64,000 nucleotides of DNA. Source: Bathynomus jamesi. Taxonomy: Eukaryota > Arthropoda > Malacostraca > Isopoda > Cirolanidae. Positions 1-10,941 of this stretch are shown here, piece after piece. The position numbers and the translations under genes are program-made. The notes beneath the pieces were generated by a model, which searched no databases, had not been told where the DNA came from, and saw only the letters and a list, made by a program, of their open reading frames with translations. The DNA lies in contig JAJOZX010000937.1 of assembly GCA_023014485.1 (NCBI GenBank), positions 819,501-883,500 of the forward strand, read 5' to 3'. The number at the start of each line of letters is the position of its first letter. Position 1 is the first letter of the stretch.

Positions 1-1553
1 CCGTTGGTTTGAATGCGCGTGAGAAAAAGGCTAAGGGCTGCCAACCATCTCCTGACGCTTGTTGTAACACGGCGCCTGCCGCAGTGTCAGAAGCATCCAC
101 GACGAGGCTGATTTCTGCGTCAGGATGAGGGTGAGACAGCTGGGTCGCATCAATGAGGGCTGACTTAGCCGACTCGAACGCTCGCTGGGCCTCTTCAGGC
201 CATGGAATTGACGTAGAGGACCCCCTCCTGCAGGGGCGCAGCAGGGCATGCAAAGGGCGGAGGAGGTGCGCGCCATGGGGAATGAATCTGCGATAAAAGT
301 TTATCATACCTAAAAATTCCCGCAGTTTTCTTTGCGTGGTAGGGGGGGGAAATTCCTTAATGACGTCGACCTTATGGGGGTTGGGGGAGATACCGTTGCC
401 TGTAATTTGATGACCGAGGAACTGCAGTTCGGGGACGCCAAACTGGCACTTGCTGGGGTTGATGACGACTCCATACTCATCGAGTCGAGCGAAAACCTGC
501 CGAAGGTGTTTGACATGTTCCACTTCATCGCTGCTGGCAATGAGGAGGTCGTCTATGTAGGCAAAACAGAAGGGGAGACTCCGAAGGACGTCGTCGATAA
601 ATCTCTGAAAAGTCTGTGCCGCGTTCCGGAGGCCGAAAGGCATGCGGATGTATTCGAAAAGCCCAAAGGGCGTTATTATCGCGGTTTTGGGAACGTCCTC
701 TGGGGCTACCGGGATTTGATGGTAGGCCCTGACGAGGTCCAGTTTGGAGAAAACCGTACACCCAGAGAGATTGGCGGCAAAATCGTGCAGAAGGGGGGGA
801 GGGTAGCGGTCGGGCACTGTGCAAGTGTTGAGCGCCCTGTAATCGCCCACAGGACGCCAGTCGCCCTCAGTCTTCTTGGGGACCATGTGTAACGGTGCGG
901 CCCAAGGGCTTTTGGAAGGCCGGACGATTCCTAGTTCGATCATGTGTTCGAACTCTGCCTTTGCGATGCGCAGACGGTCCGGAGCCAAACGTCGAGGACG
1001 AGCATTCTTCGGGGGTCCTGCAGTCTGAATGTAGTGGAGCACATTGTGCTTCACTGGCACCTCGCGGTTGCAAGGGCGTGTCACCGATGGAAACTCAGCC
1101 AGTAGTGTACCGTACGGTGACTCAGGGCGAGCCACCGAATATACTGGCGGAGGCGCTGACGTACGGGAGAAAACGCCTTGCACGCTGAGGCTGGTCTTGT
1201 GGTCGATGAGTCTCCGGCGTCTAACGTCCACTCCTAAGTCGTAATGCTGCAGAAAATCTGCACCTAAGATTGGCTGTTGCACGTCGGCGATGAGAAAAAC
1301 CCAACGGAAGGTTCTCCTAAGTCCGAGGTTGAGGGTAAGGGATTTTTGACCGTATGTTTGAATGGGAGTCGAGTTCACCGCGTGTAATTCAGTCTCCCAA
1401 CTGGGATGTAACCGCTCTTGTGGGGAGGGGGGGAGGAGACTGACTTGGGCGCCGGTATCGACCAAGAAACGTATCTTGGAATGGGCGTCTGTGACGAAGA
1501 ATAGGCGGACGCCGTGGAAGCCTTGAGCATGAGACGCCGTTAATGCTCGGCTG
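1..1553 (-). CDS. Ty3/gypsy pol polyprotein (protease, RT, start of RNase H), partial
   Basis: Reading the minus strand from about 1553 to the window start gives one open frame with no stop that I could find. In order it shows an aspartic protease ([14 protein letters not shown], about 1435-1470), a reverse transcriptase with a [14 protein letters not shown] block, the [11 protein letters not shown] catalytic box (about 538-565) and FLGH, then the start of RNase H ([17 protein letters not shown], about 60-115). The integrase lies outside the window. It makes cDNA from the element's RNA. It follows gag directly but in another frame, so either a programmed frameshift or a small indel separates the two. 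The frame is better preserved than in any other retroelement here. Family assignment to Ty3/gypsy is firm; the clade is not determined. Confidence 0.9.
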
Positions 1554-2396
1554 CTACGTTTCCCGCCCGAAGACAGGGGCCGTGCATTTCCGGGCTTGAT
1601 CGCCGAATGTCCTGTGGTACCAGCATACGCCCGGTTCGTCGTTGGAACCGGGGGTGCGGGAACGGGAACGGGGTCGTGAGTTGCGGTGCTGAGGGTCGCG
1701 TGATCTGCTTCGTTCACGCGTTTGCAACCCGCGTACATCGCGAAAAAGTCCTTCTACCATGATGGTCAACTTCGCGACGGTCTCCACCAAGTTGTTGTCG
1801 GGCGCGGTTGGGGGAGGGGGTGGTGAGGCGACTCCGGCCACTTGTGGCGTTTCTATGTCCAAAACCCTGTCCGCTATATCCGCCAGGTCCTTCAACGAAA
1901 TGTCTGGTTTCGTCACCGCCAGCACTCGTTGGACCTGCGGTGGAAGGCGTTGTACGAAAAGTTGGCGGAAGAATGAGTGCTCAATGACGTGGGCTGAATC
2001 CCCCAGGAGCTGCTGCATGTGTCGCAGGAACTGCGACGGGGATCTGTCGCCAAGCTCTTCGGTCGCGAGTAATTTCCGGAGGCGATTTTGCTCTGACATG
2101 GCCGTTCGCTCCAAAACGGCGGTCTTCAACGTCTCATAGGGGTTTTCTAGGGGCCTCTTGGCGAGAATGTCTCGCACCTCGCCAGCGACCTCTGGTGTGA
2201 GTTGCGCGGCTACGATGTTAAACTTGGCCACGCTTCTTGTTATGTTCTGGGACTCGAAATGATATTCGACCTGTAAGAACCATGTGCGGGGATCCGCGGG
2301 CCAAAAAGTGGGGATTTTGGAATCGCCGTAGGTGTGGGATGTAGTGGCGTTGTTGTTTTCCTGCTGCATATTTTTCGCGCGAAAACGTGTTATCAT
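1554..2396 (-). CDS. Ty3/gypsy Gag protein
   Basis: A 280-residue frame just upstream of the pol frame. The N-terminal half ([18 protein letters not shown], then a helical stretch with [20 protein letters not shown]) is the usual gypsy capsid layout. A proline-rich linker and an Arg/Ser-rich tail ([20 protein letters not shown]) follow. The end has [17 protein letters not shown], the cysteine/histidine motif common at the Gag C-terminus in arthropod gypsy elements. The usual motif continues with a further cysteine, but here the frame runs into a stop, so the end may be shifted by one base. The true start may be the second in-frame ATG (MQQEN) near 2369. The protein packages the element's RNA in the cytoplasm. 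Confidence 0.85.
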   Translation of the reverse strand: MITRFRAKNMQQENNNATTSHTYGDSKIPTFWPADPRTWFLQVEYHFESQNITRSVAKFNIVAAQLTPEVAGEVRDILAKRPLENPYETLKTAVLERTAMSEQNRLRKLLATEELGDRSPSQFLRHMQQLLGDSAHVIEHSFFRQLFVQRLPPQVQRVLAVTKPDISLKDLADIADRVLDIETPQVAGVASPPPPPTAPDNNLVETVAKLTIMVEGLFRDVRGLQTRERSRSRDPQHRNSRPRSRSRTPGSNDEPGVCWYHRTFGDQARKCTAPVFGRET

Positions 2397-2636
2397 GTGC
2401 CAACAAAATTAACCGTAAATGTATTTGTGGCCTAATGTGTACGGGAAAATAACACCAGTCACAGATGTAGATAGGCCTATTGACGCGCCGTATATGTTGT
2501 ACCGTGTATTAATTTAAATGTTTGATATCACCGCTATTTTGTTATTTGCAATAAAAGAATACTTAAAATTAAGAAAATGTCCCTAACCACTAAACAACAG
2601 GTTCACTGTGAAAATTAACTTGCAATTACTTTCGAG

Positions 2637-2655
2637 TCACTCCGGGGTTACACCA
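2637..2655 (-). other. Putative primer-binding site of element G1
   Basis: On the minus strand the sequence reads TGGTGTAACCCCGGAGTGA. It starts with TGG, lies about 240 bases upstream of gag and closely matches TGGTGACCCCGGAGTGA at the same place in element G3 (about 50594). It probably marks the end of the 5' LTR of G1 at about 2657. The primer tRNA is not identified. Confidence 0.6.
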
Positions 2656-2958
2656 ATTTATAGTGGACCTAGTTTTAGCCGTTTAAGGTGATAATGATTT
2701 AATTGTATGCAACGATTGATTAAGGCAATGACTGATTGCTTATTAATGAAAGGCTATTTGAGTAGATCCACCATACTATTGGAAGTGACCGAAATGGCAG
2801 CGAGGTCACCAGCTTTGGTTTACGCCCAAAGCAAATTAAGTTAAGGTTATAAAAGACACCTTATGTTTTGTGTAGTTTAATTAAGAAAATATTTATATTA
2901 ATTTTCACAGTGAAAATACAATGGTAAGACTGACTAGAAAGCTTAACATTCGATAATG

Positions 2959-3060
2959 ACCTTTGAAATGCTCGTTTATGTGAGGCTTAATGGTATACAA
3001 AATGGGACACCTTTGAAATGCGCTCGTTTATGTGAGGCTTAATGTTATACAAAATGGGAC
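2959..3060. repeat. Tandem duplication, unit about 50 bp, two copies
   Basis: A unit beginning ACCTTTGAAATG and ending AATGGGAC occurs at 2959-3008 and again at 3009-3060. The second copy has two extra bases (CG) and one substitution. It lies in the probable LTR and could be a U3 or enhancer-type repeat, but nothing shows function. Confidence 0.85.
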
Positions 3061-3416
3061 ACAACCTGAAATATGAGATGGTGAATACAAAAATAATGCA
3101 TGCACGTAATAATATAACAAATAGGTTATGTAATACACCGATTAGGGAAACTACAGATTATGCATAAATGATCTGTGAAAGAGGCCTATTAATGACAACG
3201 TGAACGCGTACGTTTTGGTACTCTAAATAGAATAAGCCTCGGTACTTTATTTTGTACAATGAAACCGTTACTTATTCACGGTGGTATAACAAAGAATTGA
3301 CAGTAATTAATTGGTAGTTTATGTTATGCTTATGGCATAGACCTAGGTAATAAAATGAAATGTTAATAGCTTAATTGAGGTAATACGTAATGTACAGTAC
3401 TCATCGATGGTATGTA

Positions 3417-4155
3417 CAGGAATACCTCGGATAAGACGGTTTCAAACAGGATGGATTTCGCAATAGGACGGATTGAATATTATAATATAAAATTAATTAT
3501 TTAATGTAATATTTAAGATATTTATAAAAGGAATGTCAGTGCGATGATATATTAAGTTTCAAACAACCCGCGCGCGGTCTATACTACAAGTTTTTGGAAA
3601 AATTATAACATCAGAAATATTATAGAAAACATCAATCAAGCGTGGCTTGAAGTCACTGCGAGTAATATGCGAGCAGTGTGGAAAAATATTCTACCACATT
3701 GTGCAACTGATTTTCGTGGTTTCGAAAATCACATTGCAGGAGTTGCAACTGACATTGTTAGCATTGGGAAGGATCTTGGATTCGAAAATGTTGATGCACC
3801 AAATGTTATCGAGTGCATTGAATCGCATTCGAAAGATCTAGACAATGAAACTCTAATCAATCTAGAACAACAACGAGTTTATGAAGAAGAAGAAGCGAAA
3901 GAGGAAGATGCAGAAGCAGAAGACGTTCCTACAAAAGAATTTTCAACTGGTGATCTTGCATTCTTATTGTTTTATTTCACATTTAAACATGTTAAATCAT
4001 TATAATTATCGAAAATAATCATACAAAAAACGTAATTTAAAATGTCTTGGAACGACCTACAGTATTTCCCATTAAAACATGCCTCGAACAGGGCGGTTTC
4101 AAACAGTGCGGCATGTCGGCGGAACGAATTAACCGTCTTATCCGAGGTATTCCTG
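3417..4155 (+). mobile_element. Internally deleted pogo/Tigger-type transposon
   Basis: The ends are inverted copies of one sequence, starting CAGGAATACCTCGGATAAGA and identical over about 25 bases (3417-3441 and 4131-4155). Both ends are flanked by TA (3415-3416 and 4156-4157), the target duplication of the Tc1/mariner/pogo group. At 739 bp it is too short to be autonomous. Internal coding resembles the C-terminal part of a Tigger-like DDE transposase. It sits in the non-coding stretch assigned to the G1 LTR, so it probably inserted after G1. Confidence 0.85.
3667..4005 (+). pseudogene. C-terminal remnant of a Tigger-like transposase
   Basis: A 112-residue frame within the TIR-bounded element. 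The start, VWKNILPHCATDFRGFE, resembles the segment following the DDE domain in Tigger/jerky proteins, where a W.K..P.C..DF motif is common. A Glu/Asp-rich tail (YEEEEAKEEDAEAED) is also common there. The DNA-binding N-terminus and the catalytic triad are missing, so the copy cannot encode transposase. The first residues before the W are not reliable as a start. Confidence 0.6.
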
Positions 4156-5250
4156 TAATGGCATGCAACTTAGAACATTGAATGGGCCTAATAATTGCTA
4201 TAAAGAATGCACGTGCGTTTGGTACATTGAATGGAAAACACGACACTGATTAAGTAGGCTAAATGATTGCATGGATGCACATAGAATAATTGATGTGGCC
4301 TAATAATAATGAATTGAAATGCTTGCACAAATATCATTTATATATAAGAACATTATGTGATGTTAAGTGATTACGTCAAGAGAATATCTATTTAAACACA
4401 TAAATATATGAATTGAACCTAATGACGGATGATACGCGGAAATAACGGTATAAAAATACACTTGAATTGGATGACAGGCCTACCGTTCGGCCTAATGATA
4501 GTTGAGGGAATATACACGGTATGAATTAGGCCTGCAGTAGAGAAAAGTGGTCTACTGCGTTATTAACGGGAGTCAATGGGAATGCTTAATTACTCACTTT
4601 GGGAGAGTAGCCTGCTTTTCGGCGGTAGGCTAATGTAGGCTTCAAGAGCACTTAGAATATGATGTAGTTAGCTTACCCAGACGTTTTGACGTCGTGGAAG
4701 GATTGTTGAAAAGGAAATACCGTGAGTGTCGTCGATCGTCCTCTGGAAACTGGTCGCTCGCGCGTTGGTCGGGTCGTGGATTAGGCCTTTTTGCGTTGGA
4801 GATGTAGGCCCGGTTGTGGTTGTCTCTTGGAAGTTCGTTCCGTAGGTCGAGGTATGATGGGCCTAATGGAGTCTCGTAGACGATCGTTCTTCGTAAAGCG
4901 GTAAAAGCTGACCAGATGTGGAGTGATTTGGGCTTGTAGCTTTCGCCGTCGAGTCACGCAATGTGTCCCTTGCGGATGCTTCTCGTAGTGTTGCAAACTT
5001 TGCCGGTGCTCTCGAAGATGCTTGATAACCGGTTTATGCGGTAATGAAGAGACCAAGAGGAATTCCTGATGCCGTTGGGGTTTCCTGCAGCAGTATTGGT
5101 GGGTCACTTCCAATGATGCTTCGTTTCTTGAATGTGGTGGTGAAGTGAGCCTTGGTCTTGAGCCGGTTACAACTGATGAGGGATGACAACGTAAAGAGTA
5201 GTCGAACGGAATGGAAGCGCCGGAGTGAGAGAGAGTGAGCGTGGATGCTT

Positions 5251-5259
5251 TCTTTTATA
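5251..5259 (-). promoter_or_regulatory. Putative TATA box
   Basis: Minus-strand TATAAAAGA, followed about 20-30 bases downstream by CACTCTCTCTCACTC, which looks like an initiator region. The position would suit transcription of G1 from its 5' LTR. It is a pattern match only. Confidence 0.35.
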
Positions 5260-5521
5260 CGCAATTCCTGTGACGTAAACTTCACGCCAATTATAAAGAC
5301 GCCTTGGTGAACACGTCCTTGGGTTGATAAAAACTTACTTTCGCGCCTTGAGAAGGAACAGACTTTCCATTGTTTGTTAGCCTACGTGTGTTCCAAACTG
5401 TTTTATGGTAGCGTGGAAAGAAAGTATGTCTGTCGATTTGTTGGTCTATTTCTTGTCGTATCCGCTACACACCTTTATAAAGGATTGTTATCACAAAATT
5501 TGACAGCTGTAGGAGGATTTT

Positions 5522-7994
5522 TAGGGGTCACTCAAGTTCGCCACTTCTGTTTCACTTATACAAGATTTTCTTCTCTTTCGCAGGTGATGGTTACTAGAGC
5601 AGGAAACCAGTTGTGGTTGCTGGACAAGGCCCCAATTGCAGCGATTGTTTGTCCACGACTTCCATCGAAGGAGCAATGCCTGCTCCTTTACTTCCACCAC
5701 CACCAAGACCAAGAGGGAAGGAAGACCAAATCGGAGAGCATTCGCCTGGTGGTGGAAACCATCTGGCCCATCTGGGAGAAGGCCAACATACCAACTACCA
5801 CCAAGAAGTACGCAGGGGAGAAGCTGGCGAAGTTGATCGATACCTACGACGCACTCAAGAAGAACAGGACAAAGCCACAAGAGGGTTACCGGTACAAGGA
5901 GGGGATGTTCAAGTCGGATTTGGAAGACGTGTTTGACGTGGCTCACTCCTCCTCCAAGGTCCCAGGAGGACAAGGATTTTCTCACCTCGCAGAGGGAAGA
6001 CAGGATGTCGTCAAGTCTTGCGGGGGTGGACCAGAAGACAGCGAAGAAGAAAGCTGTGAAGCGGAAGAGGGATCTTGCAGCCACGGCTAGGAAGAGTAAA
6101 TGGGATGCTGGGGTGACACAGCTCATGGAGGTAGCGATCTTGGAGGTGGATGGTAGCAGCACTGAAATGAACACGGAAGACGAGGATGATGACGACGAGA
6201 TGTACCAAGCGCCCAGCACCAGCAAGGCCCAGACTCAAAAGAAAAGGCGAATGAATGCCCTCACGGACCCAATCTCATCGCTGCTTGGGATCGCGACAAC
6301 ATGTCCATGAGACAAGCAACGTCGTCCTTTGCAGCAGCAGCTCAGAGTTTGGGTCATGACCTGGATGACCTGGTAATCTCGCCAGCAACTGTTCATCGAA
6401 CACGGAACAAGATCCGAAAGGAGATGGAGAAGAGTTGACCCGAAAGTTCGAAGCTTCTGGTCCTTTAGTCTTGCACTGGGATGGGAAACTGTTGGAAGAT
6501 ATCGCCAAGGAGAAGGAGGTTGACCGGATTGCTGTTGTGGTGACGGGCGATGGAGTCGCGGAGCTTCTTGGTGTACCCGTTGCGGTGGACGGCACTGGAA
6601 AAGAACAGGCTGCAGCCGTACTCCGGGAAGTCCAGGCTTTTGGCATTTCGGAGCAAATCATTGGACTGGGATTCGACACCACAGCTGTGAACGCTGGGAT
6701 GATCCAAGGTGCTTGCGTTCGCATTGAGCAGGAGTTTGGCCGTCCCATGTTGTGGTTGGCTTGCCGTCACCACGTCTTGGAGATCTTACTCAAGGATGTC
6801 TTCGTGCGATGTCTGGGGCCATCCTCTTCCCCTGACATTCTCCTCTTCAAAAGATTTCAACAGCGGTGGGCCTCCATTGACAAAGGGTCATTCTTGTCCA
6901 TCGGTGACGAAAGCAATCCCACAACAACTGACAACTGGGCAAATCAAGTGTCTTCCATGAAAAATACCTGCAGCAGACGCTTTCCCACGGCACACATCCC
7001 CGAGAAGACTACCGTGAACTCCTCATCCTTTCCTACCGCTTCCTTGGCGGTCAGGTCCAGGGGGGATTTTGTCAGCCTGGGGCCTATCACCACGCCAGAT
7101 GGATGGCCAAAGCCATCTATGCCCTCAAGATTTTCATGTTCCGTCACCAATTGGACCTGACAGCCAGGGAAGAAGGAGGACTTCGGCGGCTGTGTTTGTT
7201 CATCTCCCTCGCGTACATGAAGCAGTGGAATGAGGCAATGGTCTCGAATCGAGCTCCACTGAACGACCTAGAGTTCCTTCGCCTGCTCGAGGCCTACCCT
7301 GACAAGGAAGTCAGCCACACGGCATCCATGGCCTTGAAAAGGCACCTGTGGTACCTCTCAGAGGATCTCGTGGGGCTTGGTTTCTTTGACGACCGCATTC
7401 CAAAGGACACGAAGCTAAAGATGGTCCAATGACTTCAATCCCCCGCCACGAAGAAAGGACTCAAGCGGATCGATCCGAAGAACTTCAATCCACAGCAATC
7501 CATCGAGCTCTTCGTCACCCGGAGAACAAAAGAAGTCTTCTTCCGCGCGATCCTTCCAGAATCTGAGTCTCCCACCTTCCTCATGAAAGATCCAGAGGAT
7601 TGGATCAATGACCAGGATTGGATCACGGCGCAAAAGAGGGTGAAAGCCCTGAAGGTGGTCAATGACGCCGCCGAGCGTGGTATCGCTTTGATGAAAAGAT
7701 TCAATTCCACCATCACGCTTGATGAGAAGCAGAAGCAATTCGTCCTCAAGGTGGTTCGGGCTCACCAGAAGTTGATCCCCGTCAAGACGAAGGAGAGCTT
7801 GAAGAGTAAAATCAAGTAGTGTAGGACAGATTGATGATGAAAACAATCCATTTATACGCGCTTATTTCAATTAATGTAAGGTGCATTTCGTTTATTTTCA
7901 TTTTTGTTCAGAAATAGAGAGAATAAGAGAATGATAGAAATTTCTTTTTTTTCCTAAATAGCTACAAGAAAGTGTTAAACTTGAGTGACCTCTA
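5522..7994 (+). mobile_element. DDE transposon T4 (TAG-ended, hAT-like group)
   Basis: The left end reads TAGGGGTCACTCAAGTT (from 5522). The right end, read on the other strand, is TAGAGGTCACTCAAGTT (to 7994): a 17-bp inverted repeat with one mismatch. The span of 2473 bp encloses one degenerate transposase gene (5587-7819). The gene is homologous to that of T3 and more distantly to those of T1 and T2. I could not find a matching 8- or 9-bp target duplication, so the exact ends or the flanks have changed. Confidence 0.65.
5587..7819 (+). pseudogene. T4 transposase-like gene, frameshifted
   Basis: A long coding remnant in three frames with breaks near 5945, 6300, 6425 and 6955 and an in-frame TGA at about 7430. 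Order of motifs: an N-terminal helical region (WPIWEKANIPTTTKKYAGEK), a DFLTSQRE motif, an acidic linker, then a catalytic region. The catalytic region has LHWDGKLL (first D, about 6470), GFDTTAVNAG (second D, about 6670), ACRHHVLEIL (CxxH, about 6760), HHARWMAKA (about 7090) and WYLSEDLVGLG (candidate catalytic E, about 7350). The tail reads VVNDAAERGIALMKRF. The same motifs in the same order occur in T3. I know such proteins as multicopy, unannotated genes in invertebrates. The DDE role is inferred from motif order. Confidence 0.7.
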
Positions 7995-8119
7995 AATACT
8001 GTTCGATTCCCATCATTTTTCAATTTTTAGAACCTCTGTGCCTATTGAAATCGGGGCAGCATTCGCGAGCAAGAGAAAATCGAAAAAAAAAAATTTCTAT
8101 GTATTAATGAGACACCCTA

Positions 8120-8143
8120 ATATATATATATATATATATATAT
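8120..8143. repeat. (TA)n microsatellite
   Basis: About 12 uninterrupted TA units directly after GACACCCTAA. Confidence 0.9.
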
Positions 8144-8205
8144 TCCAAGTATAAAAATAAAAATATTCATCTCTTTCTTTAACCTTTGTGTTAACCTAAT
8201 GCTAT

Positions 8206-8462
8206 TTAACTTTCATTATCTGATTCTATTTCCATTGAAGAATCATTATCACTAGATTGATTAGAGCATATAGTTTCAATATCACAGGTACTGGTACTTA
8301 TTGCAGATTTGGATGTTGACGAAGCCAATGTAGCACCATGTTTTACTTCACTTTCTTGGAATTTTGCATTTTGGGATATAAATACTAGCTTTGCTGCTCT
8401 GTCTGTGCTTAATCGGTTTCTTTTGGCTGTATGGATATTACTGTATGTGCTAAATGATCTCG
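8206..8462 (-). pseudogene. C-terminal fragment of an hAT-like transposase
   Basis: Minus-strand translation gives RSFSTYSNIHTAKRNRLSTD followed by RAAKLVFISQNAKF, then a Ser/Asp-rich tail ending at a TAA at 8206-8208. The block FS...IH..KRNRL....A.KLV.I..N is the C-terminal dimerisation-region motif of hAT transposases. Upstream (higher coordinates) the sequence becomes a simple repeat, so only this end survives. It was too short and lacked a start codon, so it is easy to overlook. Confidence 0.6.
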
Positions 8463-8655
8463 GAGGTAATGAAAGGGCGAAATAGAGGTGTATGAGTTTG
8501 TGTAGGTATATATGTGAGTATGCTTGCGTATGTATCTGGAATTCTGGATGTATGCATGTGTATGGGGTATATAATAGATATAAATATGTGTATATAAGTA
8601 TTTATGTATATATTGGTATATATGTATATGGGTGTATGTCTCGGGGGGGAAAATG
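8463..8655. repeat. Degenerate TATG/TGTA simple repeat
   Basis: Sequence built from short variants of TGTATATA and TATGTG. Open frames on both strands here are composition artefacts. The stretch 8656-9062 contains poly-A and (ATTT)n-like runs and no gene that I can see. Confidence 0.7.
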
Positions 8656-9458
8656 TCATCGCGGGTCTAAAGGATAGTTAAGTGGGAGATTCAAAATCCG
8701 AGGCATGGATGGGAGAGTCCTGGAAAGGTTGGACAATGGGCAGTCAACTCCCAGCTAGTGTTCTCGCAAGTTTAACGGATCTCAAGATACGAGAATTTCA
8801 GTGCAAGAAGGAGGCCAGTTTTTTTCTGTAAATAGGCTGAAAAGGACATTCTATACTGGTACCATATGGCCTATTTTATTATTTATTTATTTATTTTTAT
8901 AATATATATCATTGCAAAAGTATACCTTATAATTAAATTGGCAATATCTATATTAATTATTAAAAAAAACAAAAAAAACTAAAAAACAAAAAAAATGACA
9001 AAAAAAAACAAAAACAACATGGACATAAAAAACCCGTTTTTTAACATCACTACATGTAACATTAGGGTGTGTCAATTTTGTCAACTTTTTTCAAATCAAT
9101 TTTGGTAGTGAAAATATAGTCTTTTCATGTCAAAACTTGAAATTGGCCAACCAAAATGAAATAAAATAACCCTTACCTACATCAATTTTACCTTAAAGTT
9201 TCAGAAATTGACTCTTACTAAATAATAGGACATAAATTGATTAACTATTCATCTGTCACAGAATTATCCCACTGATCGCATATGGAGTGTTTTCAAGGTC
9301 ATATAGTTGTTGTACAATGTACAAGTCACAACATGAATAGAACTGTCCCTCACTCTCAGTCCTCAGTTGCCTCTTAGATGTCATTGACAGTGGTTTGCTG
9401 TTATTGCTCTTGTACCTACTTCATAATTATTCTACTAGACAAATACTACAGTTTAACT

Positions 9459-9629
9459 GTAAGTATGGATTATTGATTATTACAATTATTTATTATTATC
9501 ATATTCTTCTGTCTAATTATGTTGTAATCCCATGAAATATTTTTTTATTGAATTTTAGAACATCAAATGACTAAACTTTGAAACATCGTAATTGATATAA
9601 AATACTTAAATGTTTTTCTTTCTTTTCAG
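9459..9629 (+). other. Probable 5' intron of the T1 gene
   Basis: A donor GTAAGTATGG (9459) and an acceptor with a pyrimidine tract, TTTTTCTTTCTTTTCAG (to 9629), lie just before the first ATG of the T1 coding sequence at 9641. They suggest a spliced 5' leader. No transcript evidence is available. Confidence 0.45.
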
Positions 9630-9640
9630 ATATTCCTAAG

Positions 9641-9701
9641 ATGCCAAAATTGAAGACAAGAGGTCAGTCATTATGCCACTTGAGCTTGTTAGTCTGTACA
9701 G
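9641..9701 (+). pseudogene. T1 transposase-like gene, first segment (interrupted by T2)
   Basis: ATG at 9641 opens a frame reading MPKLKTRGQSLCHLSLLV. This parallels the start of the T2 protein (MASKRRTRLGTFTHMSNL). The frame is cut at 9702 by the T2 insertion and resumes at about 19440 with GKELPISELPTVRDML, after one copy of the target duplication. This short segment is recognisable only by comparison with T2. Confidence 0.6.
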
Positions 9702-10029
9702 TAGGGTGTGTCAATTTGGGAGGTGAAAATTAATTTTTGCCAATTCCTTCACTGAGGGGTTTTAAAAATATGTTTTTGGATGTGAAGAATTCAAATCTGC
9801 TATTATTTTTGTGATTGCTCAACACTTAGCTTGGTAAATCTACGTTTGATTAAAAAGCACATAAATTGCTCTCGGAAAACAACATTTATTAATTTTAGCT
9901 TCTCAAAATGTCAGGTAGTGCTATAAAAATTTTAGTTTCTCTGCATAAAACATATCCTAGTAATCATAAAACATATCCTTGTAATCATAAAACAACATTA
10001 GAAAGTAATGACATCAGTAAAAAAAAAAT

Positions 10030-10756
10030 ATTTAAACAACAAGTTTCATCAAGTCTTGCTTTGATTCGTTCTTGGACATCAGCCGCCGACTTGCTTCTTG
10101 GCCTCTGATATAGCCCTCACATTTCTCATGTGTATACACCCTGCCTGCTGCCTCTGTGACTTGTTTCACACACCTCTCTATTGACTGAGCATGACAGGGC
10201 CACTGTGGAACTTGCATAGGCTTGTCAAAGAACTTCTTTACTTCCACTGTAGTCAGTTTAGATGTCAAAGGAGGTTCAAATACCCCGTCAGACCAGTCTG
10301 TCAGCTCCAACACGGAAGAAGCACTGGGGTTGGTGGAAGGTGTCTTCCTGGGACGAGTGGGACGTACAGAAAGATCTCCAAGTGTGTCATCATCTCCACC
10401 CCTCATGTCAACAATCTTTTGGACACCAGCTCTCCTCTCCTCACTGTCATCTGAGGACAAGAGTGTCTGGATTATCATTTCGCTGAATGCATACCATGCT
10501 GAGCGCTTGATGGTTGGCAAAACAGCATCCACTACAGCCTTCTTTTGCAGCCTAACTAGCCGCAGCTGAAACAAGATGTGGCATGGGCCTTCCACCCAAG
10601 AGTGTTTTACTCTGATGTTGAACCAACAGGGGTAGTACACACAACAATGTATTCCACTATCAGTCTTAAGTTGTTGAGGGTTTTGCCTTTAAGGCCATGT
10701 TTTAAAACCCATATGCGACAAAGCCTGTTTGCTGTTGTCAACCACCTTGAATGGCT
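10030..10756 (-). pseudogene. T2 transposase-like gene, C-terminal segment
   Basis: This is the continuation of 14078-15735 after P1 is removed. It opens with SHSRWLTTANRLCRIWV (the xRW motif), then HILFQLRLVRLQKKAVVDAV, then SAWYAFSEMIIQTLLSSDDS. The E in WYAFSE (about 10485) aligns with the E in WYLSEDL of T4 and WYLTEEL of T3 and is my candidate for the last catalytic residue. A conserved tail (PMQVPQWPCHAQSIERCV) is shared with T1 (about 35060), and the frame ends at 10032. A frameshift lies between the first block and HILFQL. Confidence 0.7.
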
Positions 10757-10941
10757 CACTGGACCATGACTCCAGATTTGAAAAAATTTACTGGAGCACA
10801 GCTCTGAATTTACTTTTTTTCCCCTTACACCACTAGATAGGTTAATGATAGTAAACTCTTGAATTGACAACATACCAATTACAAATTGTTTTAGCTAAAC
10901 ATAATAATACAATAATGTACAGTTTATAACTCACCTTAAGT

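Larger units (their letters stand above)
2657..5521 (-). other. Non-coding stretch, probably mostly the 5' LTR of G1
   Basis: No convincing gene except the transposon remnant at 3417-4155. The position just beyond the primer-binding site, and a minus-strand TATA-like box at 5251-5259 followed by CACTC-type sequence, suggest a long 5' LTR read on the minus strand. The 3' LTR is outside the window, so LTR boundaries cannot be checked. Several open frames in 4.0-5.3 kb have skewed composition and no family signature; I treat them as chance. Confidence 0.4.

Noticed and set aside
332..892. Plus-strand frame of 186 residues
   Set aside because: It lies antisense to the G1 RT, whose motifs are clear on the minus strand.
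4037..5285. Several minus-strand frames of 70-110 residues
   Set aside because: They show no domain, repeat or splice pattern and lie in the probable LTR of G1.
5374..5586. Upstream start of the T4 gene at 5374
   Set aside because: It begins before the T4 TIR and has no similarity to the other T-group N-termini.
5521..6225. Minus-strand frame of 234 residues
   Set aside because: It is antisense to the T4 gene and rich in Ser and Leu from complementing Lys/Glu codons.
8108..8143. GACACCCTAATATATA as a right TIR of a T-group element
   Set aside because: A better inverted pair for T4 exists at 5522/7994, and no left partner matching this sequence was found.
8450..8677. Frames with Tyr/Ile/Thr repeats on both strands
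   Set aside because: They are translations of a simple repeat.
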